Shown: positions 24,533-34,090, counted from the stretch's first letter. The stretch: DNA of 64,000 bases from Rhodococcus sp. 1168 (GCF_002091955.1 NZ_MKKY01000091.1:402385-466384); one strand, 5' to 3'. The notes: generated by a model from the letters alone, not told the origin. Program-made: numbers and translations.

Positions 24533-24690
24533 TCAGTCGATGAAGATCGGCTCTCCCGTGTAGCGGTAGACGATCGCGTTTGCGAGCTCGCGTAGGTTAA
24601 TTCTGATCTCTTGCGAGGTGAGTACCGTAGCGGAGCCTCCAAACTGCAGTAGCGCACGTAAGTCCGCAAGGTGAGTGTGGGGGCAGTCCC
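24533..24690 (-). pseudogene. Short C-terminal coding fragment at the element's left end
   Basis: The minus-strand frame ends ATVLTSQEIRINLRELANAI followed by VYRYTGEPIFID and a stop, with plausible protein character for about 45 residues. It has no clear start; further upstream it overlaps the opposite NucA/NucB frame. The family is not recognised. It may be the tail of an earlier cargo gene. Confidence 0.3.
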
Positions 24691-26039
24691 TACAACTGAC
24701 ACCAACTGGTGTCGAGCAACAGTTCCAGAACACCATGCATGCTTGGCCTCGCAGGGTGTCAGATACATATTGTGGCCCTGTCTGCACCGATGAGGTCTAC
24801 GCTGCCCTCCCACAGTTCTCTGGCTTTCTTGATCTAGTTTCAGAGCCAGGCGCGCCCTCCTGCGATGCGGTAGTGCCGCAGCCTGGTGACGATGAGGACA
24901 CATTCTATGAGTGCTTCGATCCGGGGCCGGCGTTGCGTCTGCCGGGTGACGACGACGCGAATCGGACGCCGAGCATCATGGGAACGCAACCTGCGGGAAG
25001 CATCTTGGAGAACCGCTGCTACAACAAACCTTCCGGCGAATGGTTGGTAGAAAGATTCTACTCGTGCGTCTACGTGTCCGACCTCAACGGACATGGCGTG
25101 ACCAACAAAAACAAGGCCGATGGCGGTCGAATGAACTACAACGACGTCGAGATCTACGTAAATCGGAGTGAAGACCACGGACGCCGTGTCGACATCAAAT
25201 TCCGGGCTGTACCCAAGCTCTCCGGACTGGGGCTGAGCACCATACTCCAAGTGTGGCCTAAATGTTCCATACCAGGTCAGAGCTGCAACTTCGATGAACC
25301 GTTCGCTTACGAGCAAATCTATGACAACGAGCCTTTCGAGATGACATTCACCAAAACGTTCGATGCTCCCGATTCAGGACAAGTCACGGCACCACAGATT
25401 TCTTTCGAGATGAGACACGTCTCCACTGGCAGCGGTCCGGTCGGTTCATACAAGCCAGCACCCCTGCCCTACAAAATTGGCAATGCTCCCCCACTTCGCT
25501 GTGATTCTTTCGCCAGGATGCGAAACACTAGCGATTGCGTTTTCAACGGAGCATTCCCCATCCTGGCATTCTCGCCAAAATACAATGTCCCGGAAATTGA
25601 ATGGCATGTGACACAAGCCCAAAAATCCGAACTGCCTGGGGCATCTCAACAATCCCCGTTACATAAGGCGACCGCAGCGGAGACCACGGCAACGCGAAAT
25701 ATCGCGTGCAAAGATACGCTAGCTTGGCCGGATAGACCCGCGGATGGATCGCAGCAGTGCGATGAGTATCCGTTCGCAGCTGCACGCGAGGGAGCACAAG
25801 CAGGCGGATCCGCACGCACGTACCATCCCGAATGCGGCATGACACGGGGAGGCCTGCCGCTCTTCAACGAAGATTCTGGACCAGTTGGATACAGCGTCTG
25901 CATGCTGAGTTCTTCCCAGAACCAAAGTGCCGGCTCAGCGCTGACTTGGTTCTATCAGAAGTACAGAATCAATGACGGCGAGGAATTTTCGGTCACCTCG
26001 CTCGCAGGTACCCCACCGACTCCAGCGCCAGTCAGCTAG
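24675..26039 (+). CDS. NucA/NucB-type deoxyribonuclease-domain protein, N-terminus probably truncated
   Basis: 454 residues from a GTG. The first ~65 have no protein-like pattern and no signal peptide; convincing sequence starts near CDAVVPQPGDDEDTFYECFD. The body follows actinobacterial secreted NucA/NucB proteins (SGEWLVERFYSCVYV; the VFNGAFPILAFS segment; KSELPGASQQSPLHKAT). The catalytic domain is at the end: QCDEYPFAAAREGAQ with the metal-binding Asp-Glu, then a Cys-flanked ECGMTRGG, and SSSQNQSAGSALTWFYQKYR. These nucleases degrade DNA non-specifically. Loss of signal peptide would keep it inside or silent. The gene after it may give immunity. Confidence 0.75.
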   Translation: MWGQSLQLTPTGVEQQFQNTMHAWPRRVSDTYCGPVCTDEVYAALPQFSGFLDLVSEPGAPSCDAVVPQPGDDEDTFYECFDPGPALRLPGDDDANRTPSIMGTQPAGSILENRCYNKPSGEWLVERFYSCVYVSDLNGHGVTNKNKADGGRMNYNDVEIYVNRSEDHGRRVDIKFRAVPKLSGLGLSTILQVWPKCSIPGQSCNFDEPFAYEQIYDNEPFEMTFTKTFDAPDSGQVTAPQISFEMRHVSTGSGPVGSYKPAPLPYKIGNAPPLRCDSFARMRNTSDCVFNGAFPILAFSPKYNVPEIEWHVTQAQKSELPGASQQSPLHKATAAETTATRNIACKDTLAWPDRPADGSQQCDEYPFAAAREGAQAGGSARTYHPECGMTRGGLPLFNEDSGPVGYSVCMLSSSQNQSAGSALTWFYQKYRINDGEEFSVTSLAGTPPTPAPVS

Positions 26040-26196
26040 GCAACCCGCCCCCATCCAGCATCGCGGTCGACCCGATTCGGCAAAAGTTGGGTCGACCGCC
26101 GGTGGCGTTACCCTTAGCATGAGGTCCATCGCCGGGGTGTTTCGCGTTGCATTCCGGTGCTCGTCGCCTCTGGGAAGCATACGAATCGAGGAATTC

Positions 26197-26643
26197 ATGA
26201 CCGAACCGATAACCGTTGATCTTAATATCCAAAACGGGGCTATCATCATTCGATCTGTTAACAATTTCGATCCCATCGACACACCATTCTTTCCAGACCC
26301 CCCAAGTCTTGTAAAGGGAAGTGAGGGGTTAGCAGTCATACACGCCGGCGGAAAAGGCCGGGTCCGCGTTACGCTGCTGCTCGACACACCGGAAACCGGT
26401 AGCGATAATTCAAATTGGGAAGAGTCGGAAGAGACGATTTTCTCCGTTGTCGACCAAGACCTATTCCTGGATGGCTCAGACGGAGAATTGTCTGCACCGT
26501 TCAGGCTTTCCAGAACCGGCCGCTACGCAATCCGAGTATCGGCAACGGGTCGTCGGCGATATTTTGATTCTTACACAAACGCGGACGAGGAACCCCGAAT
26601 ACATCTGGAACTGCGAATCTGGCCGGTCGCAAACGCACTGTAG
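26197..26643 (+). CDS. Hypothetical beta-rich protein after the nuclease (148 aa), candidate immunity protein
   Basis: Starts at the ATG at 26197, as the upstream part of the open frame is not protein-like; GAATCGAGGAATTC gives a weak ribosome binding site. Alternating hydrophobic patterns (TVDLNIQNGAIIIRSV, GKGRVRVTLLLDTPE, RYAIRVSATGRRRYF, IHLELRIWPV) indicate an all-beta protein of about 10 strands. The acidic composition would suit binding a basic nuclease. It lies 157 bases after the NucA/NucB stop on the same strand. The role as immunity protein is inferred from position only. Confidence 0.6.
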   Translation: MTEPITVDLNIQNGAIIIRSVNNFDPIDTPFFPDPPSLVKGSEGLAVIHAGGKGRVRVTLLLDTPETGSDNSNWEESEETIFSVVDQDLFLDGSDGELSAPFRLSRTGRYAIRVSATGRRRYFDSYTNADEEPRIHLELRIWPVANAL

Positions 26644-26919
26644 AGACACGTTCAAACGCCAACGACGAAATGTTTGTCATTGCACCCCACGTACGGTGCT
26701 TCCGTGATGATAGGACTGTCGAGTTAGCGGAGACGGCTACTACTCGCGGGCGAGCTGTCGACTGCAGTCGACGCCCTCTCTGCATGGCCTTTGTCGGTAA
26801 TCACCGCCAGCTCCCCCTTGGAACCTTGAGGATCTCCCGCATTCGTTCGATCTCGCGCACTTCGAGGGCGATTGCGTCGGCGGGTGTCTGTCGCAAGGTC
26901 GTGGCGTGTTCGGGCCGAA

Positions 26920-27351
26920 TCAGTCCGGCGGTGAACCGTGACGTTCGGATCGGTGGGTGCTCAGATCCCCAAGCCGTCGCCCGTTACGACTGTCCACGTG
27001 TTCGCGGAGCGCCTGATTGTCATGGTGCAGTGCGGCGATGACCGTGGCGGCCGCGTGCAGCTTGTTGCGCAGGTCGGCGCACTGGGCTGTCTTGTCCTTA
27101 AGCTTCTTGCGAACCTCGTCGAGGTCGGCGTCGCGGCGCGCTTCACCGACGGTGCGACGGCCGTGCTCAGCCACGTGGGCGTCCCACTCGGCCATGATCT
27201 CGGTCGCGCGGTTCATGGTCGCCCGGGAGACCCCCGCTTCCTGGTAGAGGTTCGTTTTGGTGAAGGCCCCGTCGGTGTGCCTGGGTCTACCTGCGAGCAG
27301 GCACGCCATCGCGTCCCGGAGCGCCTTCTCGTTCGCTTCCGTCACGCTCAT
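26920..27351 (-). CDS. TnpC-like accessory protein (DUF6262 type)
   Basis: 143 residues from the ATG at 27351, overlapping the recombinase stop (ATGA). The N-terminal half has a helix-turn-helix-like FTKTNLYQEAGVSRATMNRA. The second half is a coiled coil (EVRKKLKDKTAQCADLRNKL then HAAATVIAALHHDNQALREH). This matches the small TnpC-like proteins that follow the recombinases of Tn554-type elements and help orient or stabilise transposition. It is the last gene of the four-gene recombination operon. Confidence 0.75.
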   Translation of the reverse strand: MSVTEANEKALRDAMACLLAGRPRHTDGAFTKTNLYQEAGVSRATMNRATEIMAEWDAHVAEHGRRTVGEARRDADLDEVRKKLKDKTAQCADLRNKLHAAATVIAALHHDNQALREHVDSRNGRRLGDLSTHRSERHGSPPD

Positions 27352-29462
27352 GCGACGGTGTCGCCTTCGGTCCGGTCGATCACAGTCTGGACGTCCTCGA
27401 CCTGTCGGTTCAGTGCAGCCCTCCTGCAGGAAGGTAGCTTCGGATCCTTGAGCAAAGTGAGCAAGCTGGCATTCTCCGCGTTCCAGATCGGTAGGTGGGC
27501 AGGGGCGATGATGCTGTTGACGCAGCGTCCCGGTTGGCATCGGTCGATCAACGGCCCTCGGTGTCCCTCAGGGATCTTCACCTCGCCTTCAAGGCATTTG
27601 GCGCCAACCGGGTTGGTTTCGTTCACGGCGCAATGGTTGAGCTTGCCGAACCGGATCGAGATCCGGGCCTTGCGCAGCAGATCTTGTTCTACCCGTCTGT
27701 CTCCCCGGCGGGCTCTCCCGGTGGCCACCCGGTCCTTCATCGTTGTTTTGATCTCGTCGAACGTGTCCTTGAGCTGGTCGGCGCCGAGGCCGAATCCGAT
27801 GTTCTCGCCAGCGTGATGCGCGTCGTAGAAGTCAATGAGCCCCTTGAACCGGGCGTGATCCACCGCGGTCCCCAGCAGTTTCTCCCACTGCGGATCGCAC
27901 GCACCGTAGCTCTGGGTGGTGCGGTTGGCCAGGGTCCGGGCCGCGACGTGCTTGAGCTGAATTCCCAAGGCGATCTCGCCCCCGGGCTCGGTCTCGGTCA
28001 GCATCGACATGGTCTTGCGGAACATGTGCGGGGTCACCCGTGCCGCCGGGATGTGGATCCCGTGAGAGGCGGTCCCGGCGTTGACTCGCTCGATGAACTT
28101 CCGGACGATCACGCCGCTGTTGAAGCCGCCGCCGGACTTAGCGTGGGCCTTGTCAGCGGAGAAGATGAGGTCGGGATGGTCTGAAAGTTCCTCGGCTATT
28201 GCTAAAGCCTGCGCGACCGGCTCGATGATCCACCAGTGTGCGACCGGCAGGTCGGGGTCGTGTTTGCGTTTAGTCGAGATGACGGCCGGTGCTCCGTAGA
28301 ACTCGGTCACCGAACCTCTGGTGATCTCTCTGACCTCCGAATCGCGCATCATGGTGAGCGCCGCAACGAATACATAAGCAGCAGCGCGCAATGCGAATGA
28401 TTCGTCGAGCACGCTGCGCGAGCACAGGCCAGGGTGCCAGGGACCTGTGGTCCCGTCCGGGCGCGTGACCATCGCGTACTCAGTTAACAGCCCGCCCGGC
28501 AGGCCCCGGCCAGCCTCGACCGCGGCCTCGACTTTCGCACGAATCCGGGGAACAACCGCGCTCCTTGTAGTGTGCTGGAAGGCTCTCACATCCCGCCGGA
28601 TACCGATCATGAGGCTCAGCAGCCGCCAGTTGATGTCACCGGGCACCATGGACTCTGCGGTGGCGACCATTCGGTCGGTGTGGACCGGGATGTGGTTCAC
28701 AGGATCGGCCAGGTAGGCATCGAGCAAATCCTCCCGTCCAGAGAGGGTGCCGGCGGCAACGTTCTGGAGTCGTTCGTAACGGCGCCGCGCGGCCAGAATA
28801 TCGGGACCGAACACATCGATGTACTGCCACGCCGCCCGGACCAGCGGAAACCACGTTCCCGGTGGAATATTCGGCGTCGTCACATGATTGGTCTTGGCGA
28901 GATTGGCGGCCTTGCGCGATGTCACACCCGGCCAGGGATCGGAGGGTAGGCCACCGCCGGTGAGCAACGGCCCAAGCCGATGCAGCAGTTTGATTGTCGA
29001 GATGAATGTGTGCAGGGACGACGGGCTCAGCGCTTCGCGCTTGTGGGCGATGAACTCTCGAGAGTCGTCCTCTTGCCACAGGCCCAGGTTCGAGTTCAGC
29101 CCTCGCTCAGATGCCCAGCTGGCCAGAATTCCCAGCCGTTGGACGATGGCCCGCAGCGAACGGCCCTGAGCGGGCCGCACTCTCAGGTTCAGCACCGCTG
29201 CCTTCACCACGGGATGCGTCGGGTTGAGCATGGCCATGCTCAACTCACGAGCCCGCAGGTTCCACACCGGGTCGACGAGCTTGGCGAAGCTGATGTCCCA
29301 GGCCGAAGGAGGCAGATTCGCCGGTTTCTGGACGGCCACCAAAGTCCAGTTGACGATGTTCCCGAAGATCGGGACCTCGGCGCCGGGGATCAGCGGGACC
29401 GACTGCAACACCGGCTCGTCATCTGAAAAGATGCCGCGAGGAACAAGGGCAGGGACGATCAC
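27348..29462 (-). CDS. Tyrosine recombinase, TnpB-like (third of three)
   Basis: 704 residues. The catalytic domain is in the second half: AARVTPHMFRKTMSMLTETE (box II with His-x-x-Arg type motif), then IQLKHVAARTLANRTTQSYG with the terminal Tyr, and a Cys-containing tail (DRCQPGRCVNSIIAPAHLPI). The long C-terminal extension with paired cysteines is usual for the larger recombinase of Tn554-like elements. The start overlaps the stop of the preceding recombinase by four bases; the three genes form one transcript. Confidence 0.85.
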   Translation of the reverse strand: MIVPALVPRGIFSDDEPVLQSVPLIPGAEVPIFGNIVNWTLVAVQKPANLPPSAWDISFAKLVDPVWNLRARELSMAMLNPTHPVVKAAVLNLRVRPAQGRSLRAIVQRLGILASWASERGLNSNLGLWQEDDSREFIAHKREALSPSSLHTFISTIKLLHRLGPLLTGGGLPSDPWPGVTSRKAANLAKTNHVTTPNIPPGTWFPLVRAAWQYIDVFGPDILAARRRYERLQNVAAGTLSGREDLLDAYLADPVNHIPVHTDRMVATAESMVPGDINWRLLSLMIGIRRDVRAFQHTTRSAVVPRIRAKVEAAVEAGRGLPGGLLTEYAMVTRPDGTTGPWHPGLCSRSVLDESFALRAAAYVFVAALTMMRDSEVREITRGSVTEFYGAPAVISTKRKHDPDLPVAHWWIIEPVAQALAIAEELSDHPDLIFSADKAHAKSGGGFNSGVIVRKFIERVNAGTASHGIHIPAARVTPHMFRKTMSMLTETEPGGEIALGIQLKHVAARTLANRTTQSYGACDPQWEKLLGTAVDHARFKGLIDFYDAHHAGENIGFGLGADQLKDTFDEIKTTMKDRVATGRARRGDRRVEQDLLRKARISIRFGKLNHCAVNETNPVGAKCLEGEVKIPEGHRGPLIDRCQPGRCVNSIIAPAHLPIWNAENASLLTLLKDPKLPSCRRAALNRQVEDVQTVIDRTEGDTVA

Positions 29463-31420
29463 AGGTCAAACTCCGTTCGTGCGGCCAGCGGAAGTTGCAG
29501 GCTTAAGGTTTCGTCGCGGATCTGGGAGCGAGCGGCGTTGATCTCAACAGCTGTCCGCTCAGCGAGGACTGCGTGCAGGTTCGCCAGACTCTGACCCCAC
29601 ACCGCGTGGAAGTGCGGCGGGGAGAGCCGGAGTTTGAGCTGCTCAAGGTGATCGGAGAACAACAACAACTGGGGAAGATTGGAGGGCAGAACGAACGCGT
29701 TCTGGCATTCCAGGCAGCGCAGCGGCGCGACCGCGCAGAGGTCGCCCCGCTTGCTGTAGGGCGAGTCGAACGGGTCGCGGCAGCTGGTGACGCCCATGTC
29801 CAGCTCGCCGGCGATGATCTGCCCGGCCTGCTCACCGGTGATGCCGAGCGCATCGAGCACAGCGGAATCCTCCAGTTCCTCGACCGCGGCCCCGTCAAGG
29901 GTGATCGGCCCGTTGACCGCCGCGTCGAACCACGAGCGTTGCGCTTGGTTCACCACATGCCCGGAGATCACGTGCACCGTGGTGCCGTGCGCGTAGTGGC
30001 CCTTGAACGTCTCGACGGTGTGGTCGTCGGCGATATCGGAGACGACACCACGGGCGGCGATCACCTTCTCGACCTTGCCGGACTTGCGGATACGCCGCAG
30101 GTCGACGGGCACAGACAAGTCCAGTCCGTGGGACCTGGTCCACCAGGTGAAGGTTTCCCTCGCCCCCGTCTCGCCTAGACGCGTGATACCCAGGACACGG
30201 CCCTGATCGCGCGCTGCTGCCCGCAAGAACAGCGGCTTCGACTCCAGGCCGCAGTCCTGCCGAGCCCGATCGGTCACAGTGAGCAGGCGCTGCACCACCT
30301 CTGCCACGTCGCGGCCCGACACCGCCGCGTTCTCGGTATTACTGTTCCCGAACACCTGATGGCGAACCAGGTGAGCCCGGTTCTTCGTCATCGTCAGTCG
30401 CACTCCCGACGGGGTGAACTCCACATCTGCTTCGTCGAGTCCCGACACTTCCTCTGGAGCTCGCCCCGTCGCATCCATCAACAGCACTTGGAAGCCGTAC
30501 AGATCCGCATCCCTGGGGTAGAGCAAGCTGACCAGAACGGCCACCAGCCGATGCCGAAAGTCTATGGGCCGCAACGGCGTACGCATCGATGCGAACTCGG
30601 ACAGTTCGACCGGCCACAGAGACAAACGTGGTAGGCCCGCAACGATGTCGGCAACACTCAACTCGCCCCGGGCCAGAGCCCACAGAAGATTACCCGCGTC
30701 CATCCACCCATGCTGGTCGGGATGACCCCCGGCGGATGCGATCATCGCCTGACCCTTCGCCAGGCGATCCTCTACCTGGCGGATCCCATCCCAGGCCGCC
30801 CTGATCAGCGCCCGCTTCTCACTCCTAGAGAACTCGTCAAGCTCCGTGCTCTTGCCCGCTCGAACGCCATGCGGCGCCGAGATCAACCGAAGGACACCCT
30901 CGCTGACCAACACGTCTTCGCGCTGAGCACGGAACTTCATCAGACCCCGCAATGCGCGGGCTCTCATAGCCGGAATAACCGAGCCGGCCCGGTATCCGGC
31001 CGGTAGCGTGCGCCACCACTGGCTGACGAGGTAGGCAACGTCGGGATAATCAGTGGCCAGCGACAGACTCGCAGGGCTCACGCACTGCTCGTCGGCATAG
31101 ACCGCGAACTCCATGATCGACTTCCGGTAGTGGTAGGCGAGCCCGGCGGCACCCTGGGTCAGCGAGAGGTAGCTGACCCATTCGTCGGCAAGCTCAGCGA
31201 CCAAGGCTGAACAACCATAATTGGCTGGATCCAGGGTGATCGTCACGTCTTTGCGGTTGGATTTACAGGTCAGTTGCCGGGGCCCGATCCGGTTCGGGGC
31301 CTTCGGAATCCGGGTGAGCTGGACCGCCGCGCGATACTCTGAACGTCTAGGCACCGGCGACCTCCGCCCGGTCGGCGTCGAGCGCCCGCAACGCAATATC
31401 GGCGTAGGTGGCGCCGTCAT
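29459..31420 (-). CDS. Tyrosine-recombinase-like protein (second of three)
   Basis: 653 residues as the longest frame; the first ~25 overlap the preceding gene and a start nearer 31350 is possible. The C-terminal half has LYGFQVLLMDATGRAPEEVS, VRLTMTKNRAHLVRHQ, PVDLRRIRKSGKVEKVI and HTVETFKGHYAHGTTVHV, the pattern of the poorly conserved TnpB-type site-specific integrases, followed by a Cys pair segment (SCRDPFD, CLECQNAFVLP) like a small zinc ribbon. It acts with its two neighbours in moving the element. Confidence 0.75.
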   Translation of the reverse strand: MTAPPTPILRCGRSTPTGRRSPVPRRSEYRAAVQLTRIPKAPNRIGPRQLTCKSNRKDVTITLDPANYGCSALVAELADEWVSYLSLTQGAAGLAYHYRKSIMEFAVYADEQCVSPASLSLATDYPDVAYLVSQWWRTLPAGYRAGSVIPAMRARALRGLMKFRAQREDVLVSEGVLRLISAPHGVRAGKSTELDEFSRSEKRALIRAAWDGIRQVEDRLAKGQAMIASAGGHPDQHGWMDAGNLLWALARGELSVADIVAGLPRLSLWPVELSEFASMRTPLRPIDFRHRLVAVLVSLLYPRDADLYGFQVLLMDATGRAPEEVSGLDEADVEFTPSGVRLTMTKNRAHLVRHQVFGNSNTENAAVSGRDVAEVVQRLLTVTDRARQDCGLESKPLFLRAAARDQGRVLGITRLGETGARETFTWWTRSHGLDLSVPVDLRRIRKSGKVEKVIAARGVVSDIADDHTVETFKGHYAHGTTVHVISGHVVNQAQRSWFDAAVNGPITLDGAAVEELEDSAVLDALGITGEQAGQIIAGELDMGVTSCRDPFDSPYSKRGDLCAVAPLRCLECQNAFVLPSNLPQLLLFSDHLEQLKLRLSPPHFHAVWGQSLANLHAVLAERTAVEINAARSQIRDETLSLQLPLAARTEFDL

Positions 31421-32822
31421 GGGCGCTCCACTCGCGGAACGCGGCGTCGACGTATTTCATGGGATCTTCGGTGTATCGCAGGTATTCGTAAGTGCTGGAG
31501 GTCTGTAGGTGGCCGAGTCGACGCTGGACAGTCAGCACGGGGTTGAGTGAGTAATGCTCGGGGAGCGTGATCATCCCCCGGGCCTTGTCGCGTTCGATCT
31601 CCCCCTGGACCCGCACACGTTGGAGATACTTGAGCAACTGCACCGCGAAGGTGTGGCGTGCGTCGTGGAATCTCCACGCCTTGCCAGGCAATATCGGGGC
31701 GCTGGGATGATCAGCGTGGGCGCGCATCCGCAGCCAGGCATCCTTGCGAATCCGATCCCAGGACGACGGTCCGAGCATCTTGCCGCCGTGCCCGATGAAC
31801 ACCGCGAGCGGCTCCACACCGAATTCGTTCTCCCAGACCGTGACCCGCCGCAGTTCCGGGCTCATCGCCGACATCACAAACTGCCGGCGGCGGCCCTCCA
31901 AAACGCCGTGCAGCCTGCCCTGTTCGTGGTCGATCTTCGAGACCACGAACAAGTCCGTGCCCCGCCGCGCCAGAGCCTTCGCTGAAACTTCAGCGATCTC
32001 CGGCCGTTCCAGCCGCAGGAAGTGATCGACCATGTCCAGCGCAGCAGACGGGACGTAGACGTCCCGAGGGCTCTCGTACTTCGCGCACTTCTGCAACCTG
32101 AACGTCACTGGATCCCCTGTTCGGCGGCTACCCACACCGAGTTCGGGCAGCAGCAGCGTTGACCACTCTTGGAGCCGCATACCGGTCAGCAGCGCCAGCT
32201 CCAGGGCGGCTCGCCCTCGGTGGGGAGCCCAGCCGCGGAACGAATCGTCCACACTCCCGTCCGGGAGCTGGCCGCCGAAGCCCACGTCCCGGAAGAACAG
32301 ATACTGCTCGACGGACATGTGCCGGATTTCCATGCCCCTGCGCACGCCACTGTGCAATGAATTTCGGGTCTGACTCCGACCGATCAGCCGAAACGGTCGA
32401 CGCTCGATCAAACCCCGGCCCAGAAGGAAGTTGTAGAAGCCGTTGATCACCACCGCTTCCTTGTCCCACGTCGCCCCATCAATCGGCCGGGTGTCCAGTT
32501 CTGTTCGCGCCCAACGGTAGCCGACAAGGTCAGCTTCGGTGGCGCCCAGGACATCGGTGCCCCGCTGGCGGAGAAACTCCGCTAGCCGACGCACGATGTA
32601 GGCATACGCCCTCATCGTCTCCGGCTGCTTGTTCTCATAGGCCAAAGCGCGGAACCAACCACAGATCGGCTCCACCGGCCTCATCTGCTCATCCACGATC
32701 AACGGCATGCCGTCCTGCAGCGTCCGATGTTCCAAGACGGCGTGGGCGTCGAGCCCTTCGGGCTGAGGCCACAACGGCAACAGCTTCCGGGTCACGTAAA
32801 AGATCTCCATCTGTCCTCCCAA
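31347..32822 (-). CDS. Tyrosine recombinase, TnpA-like (first of three)
   Basis: 491 residues. The N-terminal SAM-like core-binding domain includes EFLRQRGTDVLGATEADLVG. The catalytic domain contains LLTGMRLQEWSTLLLPEL (box I Arg), WRFHDARHTFAVQLLKYL (His-x-x-Arg) and RRLGHLQTSSTYEYLRYTED with the nucleophilic Tyr. All catalytic positions appear intact. It starts about 75 bases inside the palindromic arm at the right end of the element. Confidence 0.9.
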   Translation of the reverse strand: MGGQMEIFYVTRKLLPLWPQPEGLDAHAVLEHRTLQDGMPLIVDEQMRPVEPICGWFRALAYENKQPETMRAYAYIVRRLAEFLRQRGTDVLGATEADLVGYRWARTELDTRPIDGATWDKEAVVINGFYNFLLGRGLIERRPFRLIGRSQTRNSLHSGVRRGMEIRHMSVEQYLFFRDVGFGGQLPDGSVDDSFRGWAPHRGRAALELALLTGMRLQEWSTLLLPELGVGSRRTGDPVTFRLQKCAKYESPRDVYVPSAALDMVDHFLRLERPEIAEVSAKALARRGTDLFVVSKIDHEQGRLHGVLEGRRRQFVMSAMSPELRRVTVWENEFGVEPLAVFIGHGGKMLGPSSWDRIRKDAWLRMRAHADHPSAPILPGKAWRFHDARHTFAVQLLKYLQRVRVQGEIERDKARGMITLPEHYSLNPVLTVQRRLGHLQTSSTYEYLRYTEDPMKYVDAAFREWSAHDGATYADIALRALDADRAEVAGA

Positions 32823-32917
32823 TTGAGACGGTTCCAGCCATGTGGAGTAACCGTCACCTCATGATCAAAAATTAAGCCCCGAAAACATCTCAGAGGTCTC
32901 ATTGAGACAGAGGCGAA

Positions 32918-33340
32918 CTATGGAGAGAAGGAGTGGTGGCCGATTTTTATCGGCTCGCCCCCTGGTGGGAGTGCGTTAACGGAGCGTTGTTCAGCTTCCC
33001 AGGCTGCGTCTTCTTCGCTGCTGCGGCGTATCGCTTTTGTCTCGAGTGCGTCGACGCGTGCGGCTTGGCGGCCGGCGCGGTCGGCTTCGACGATGTCGGT
33101 GGGGCGGGCTGCGGTGTCGATGTCGAGCTCGACGTCGAATCCTGCGGCGCGGAGTGCGGCGGCGGTGGCGTCGATGGTGTGGGTTTTGGGCGCGCGGTCG
33201 CGGCTGCTGCGGATTCCCCAGGTGGTGATGCTGGGGAACCAGCGCCAACCGTGGGCTTTCAGGATGGCGTTGGTTCCGTCGTTTTTGCTGGTGCCGTCGA
33301 TGAGCGTTCCGGCTGCGGCACTGTGGGTGATGGTCAACAT
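32918..33340 (-). pseudogene. DUF3560 protein, N-terminal part separated by insertion
   Basis: The genuine gene part is 32930-33340; the last four codons and the stop come from the inserted element. It opens with LTITHSAAAGTLIDGTSKND, then KAHGWRWFPSITTWGIRSSR and ALPPGGEPIKIGHHS, the start of DUF3560 proteins. The continuation is at 24422-23829. With the CACTCC core kept once, the joined protein is about 330 residues. It is followed upstream by another small backbone gene 51 bases away. Confidence 0.8.
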
Positions 33341-33391
33341 GTGTTGGCGGTTTCCTTTTCGGTGGCTGTGCAGGTGGGTGGGTGCGGCTGT

Positions 33392-33778
33392 TCAGTGGGT
33401 GTGGTGGCCGGGGGTGAGGCCGATCAGGTTGTCGCTCTCGCCTTGGTAGCGTGCGGCGAGGTCGGCGAGTGTGGGCCACAGGTCGAACGCTCCGTTTTTT
33501 GCCGCGTGCTGCCAGGTCGCCCAGAGGTGCCGGGGTGCGGTGGCGGGCAGGGCGGCGTGCATGGTCCAGCGGGCGGCGGCGCGGCTGGTGGCTACCTGCT
33601 CGAGCATCTGGTGGGTGGAGGCCCGGATCGCGGGGCCGGGGTGCCTGGCCTGGGTGATGGCTTCGGCGAGTGCGTCGGTGCTCTTGGGGTCGTTGGCGAG
33701 GATGTTTGCGGCGGTCCAGAGGATGCCGGTGGAGGTGCCCTGTAGGTCGGTGGGTACGACTGCGGGTGTGTAGCTCAT
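33392..33778 (-). CDS. Small hypothetical protein of the plasmid-like backbone (128 aa)
   Basis: From the ATG at 33778 (ribosome binding site GAGGAAGAGG). It reads SYTPAVVPTDLQGTSTGILW, TRAAARWTMHAALPATAPRH-like helices with LWATWQHAAKNGAFDLWPTL, and ends GLTPGHHTH. No domain is recognised. Its position before DUF3560 and ParB suggests one operon for maintenance or transfer of the backbone. Confidence 0.6.
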   Translation of the reverse strand: MSYTPAVVPTDLQGTSTGILWTAANILANDPKSTDALAEAITQARHPGPAIRASTHQMLEQVATSRAAARWTMHAALPATAPRHLWATWQHAAKNGAFDLWPTLADLAARYQGESDNLIGLTPGHHTH

Positions 33779-34090
33779 GGTGACCTCTTCCTCGAACCGG
33801 TTCCCCGGTCCTTGCTCTGCCAATTTCTTTTTGCCTTACCGTTTTCTTGAGCCGGTTCGAACCCGCGGTGTCGTACATTCGAATCGGCCTGGGGGCACCG
33901 GGTATGACTTTTTCTTTTGAGCCGCACTTGATGGCCGGAACGGCATGGTCGCCCGGTGTTCTCGACGACTCGACCGCTCATTGAGAGATGCGACGACAAA
34001 CAGATCGCTGTGTAAGGCCACGACGGTGCAGTCGTCCACCAGGTCCATCTGCAAGGTTCATGTACCGGAAGCGGAAGGGATGTAACAACT
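33779..34090. other. Intergenic region holding the left end of IS110
   Basis: About 310 bp with no convincing gene. It contains the upstream promoter of the backbone operon near 33800 and the left flank of the IS110 element near its right side. IS110 elements lack clear terminal inverted repeats, so the exact boundary is not set. Confidence 0.35.

Larger units (their letters stand above)
24423..32929. mobile_element. Tn554-like site-specific transposon (three tyrosine recombinases) inserted in a DUF3560 gene
   Basis: The element is defined by the split gene: GGAGTG stands at both junctions (24417-24422 and 32930-32935), and deleting 8507 bp between them restores the DUF3560 frame exactly. 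Near each end is a palindrome: TGTCTCATGAGACA at 24439-24452 and GTCTCATTGAGAC at 32896-32908, likely recombinase binding sites. The minus-strand operon at 26920-32822 encodes three recombinases and a TnpC-like protein. Known Tn554-type elements use TnpA, TnpB and TnpC and carry a 6-7 bp core at the ends. The cargo is a NucA/NucB gene and neighbours. Confidence 0.8.
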
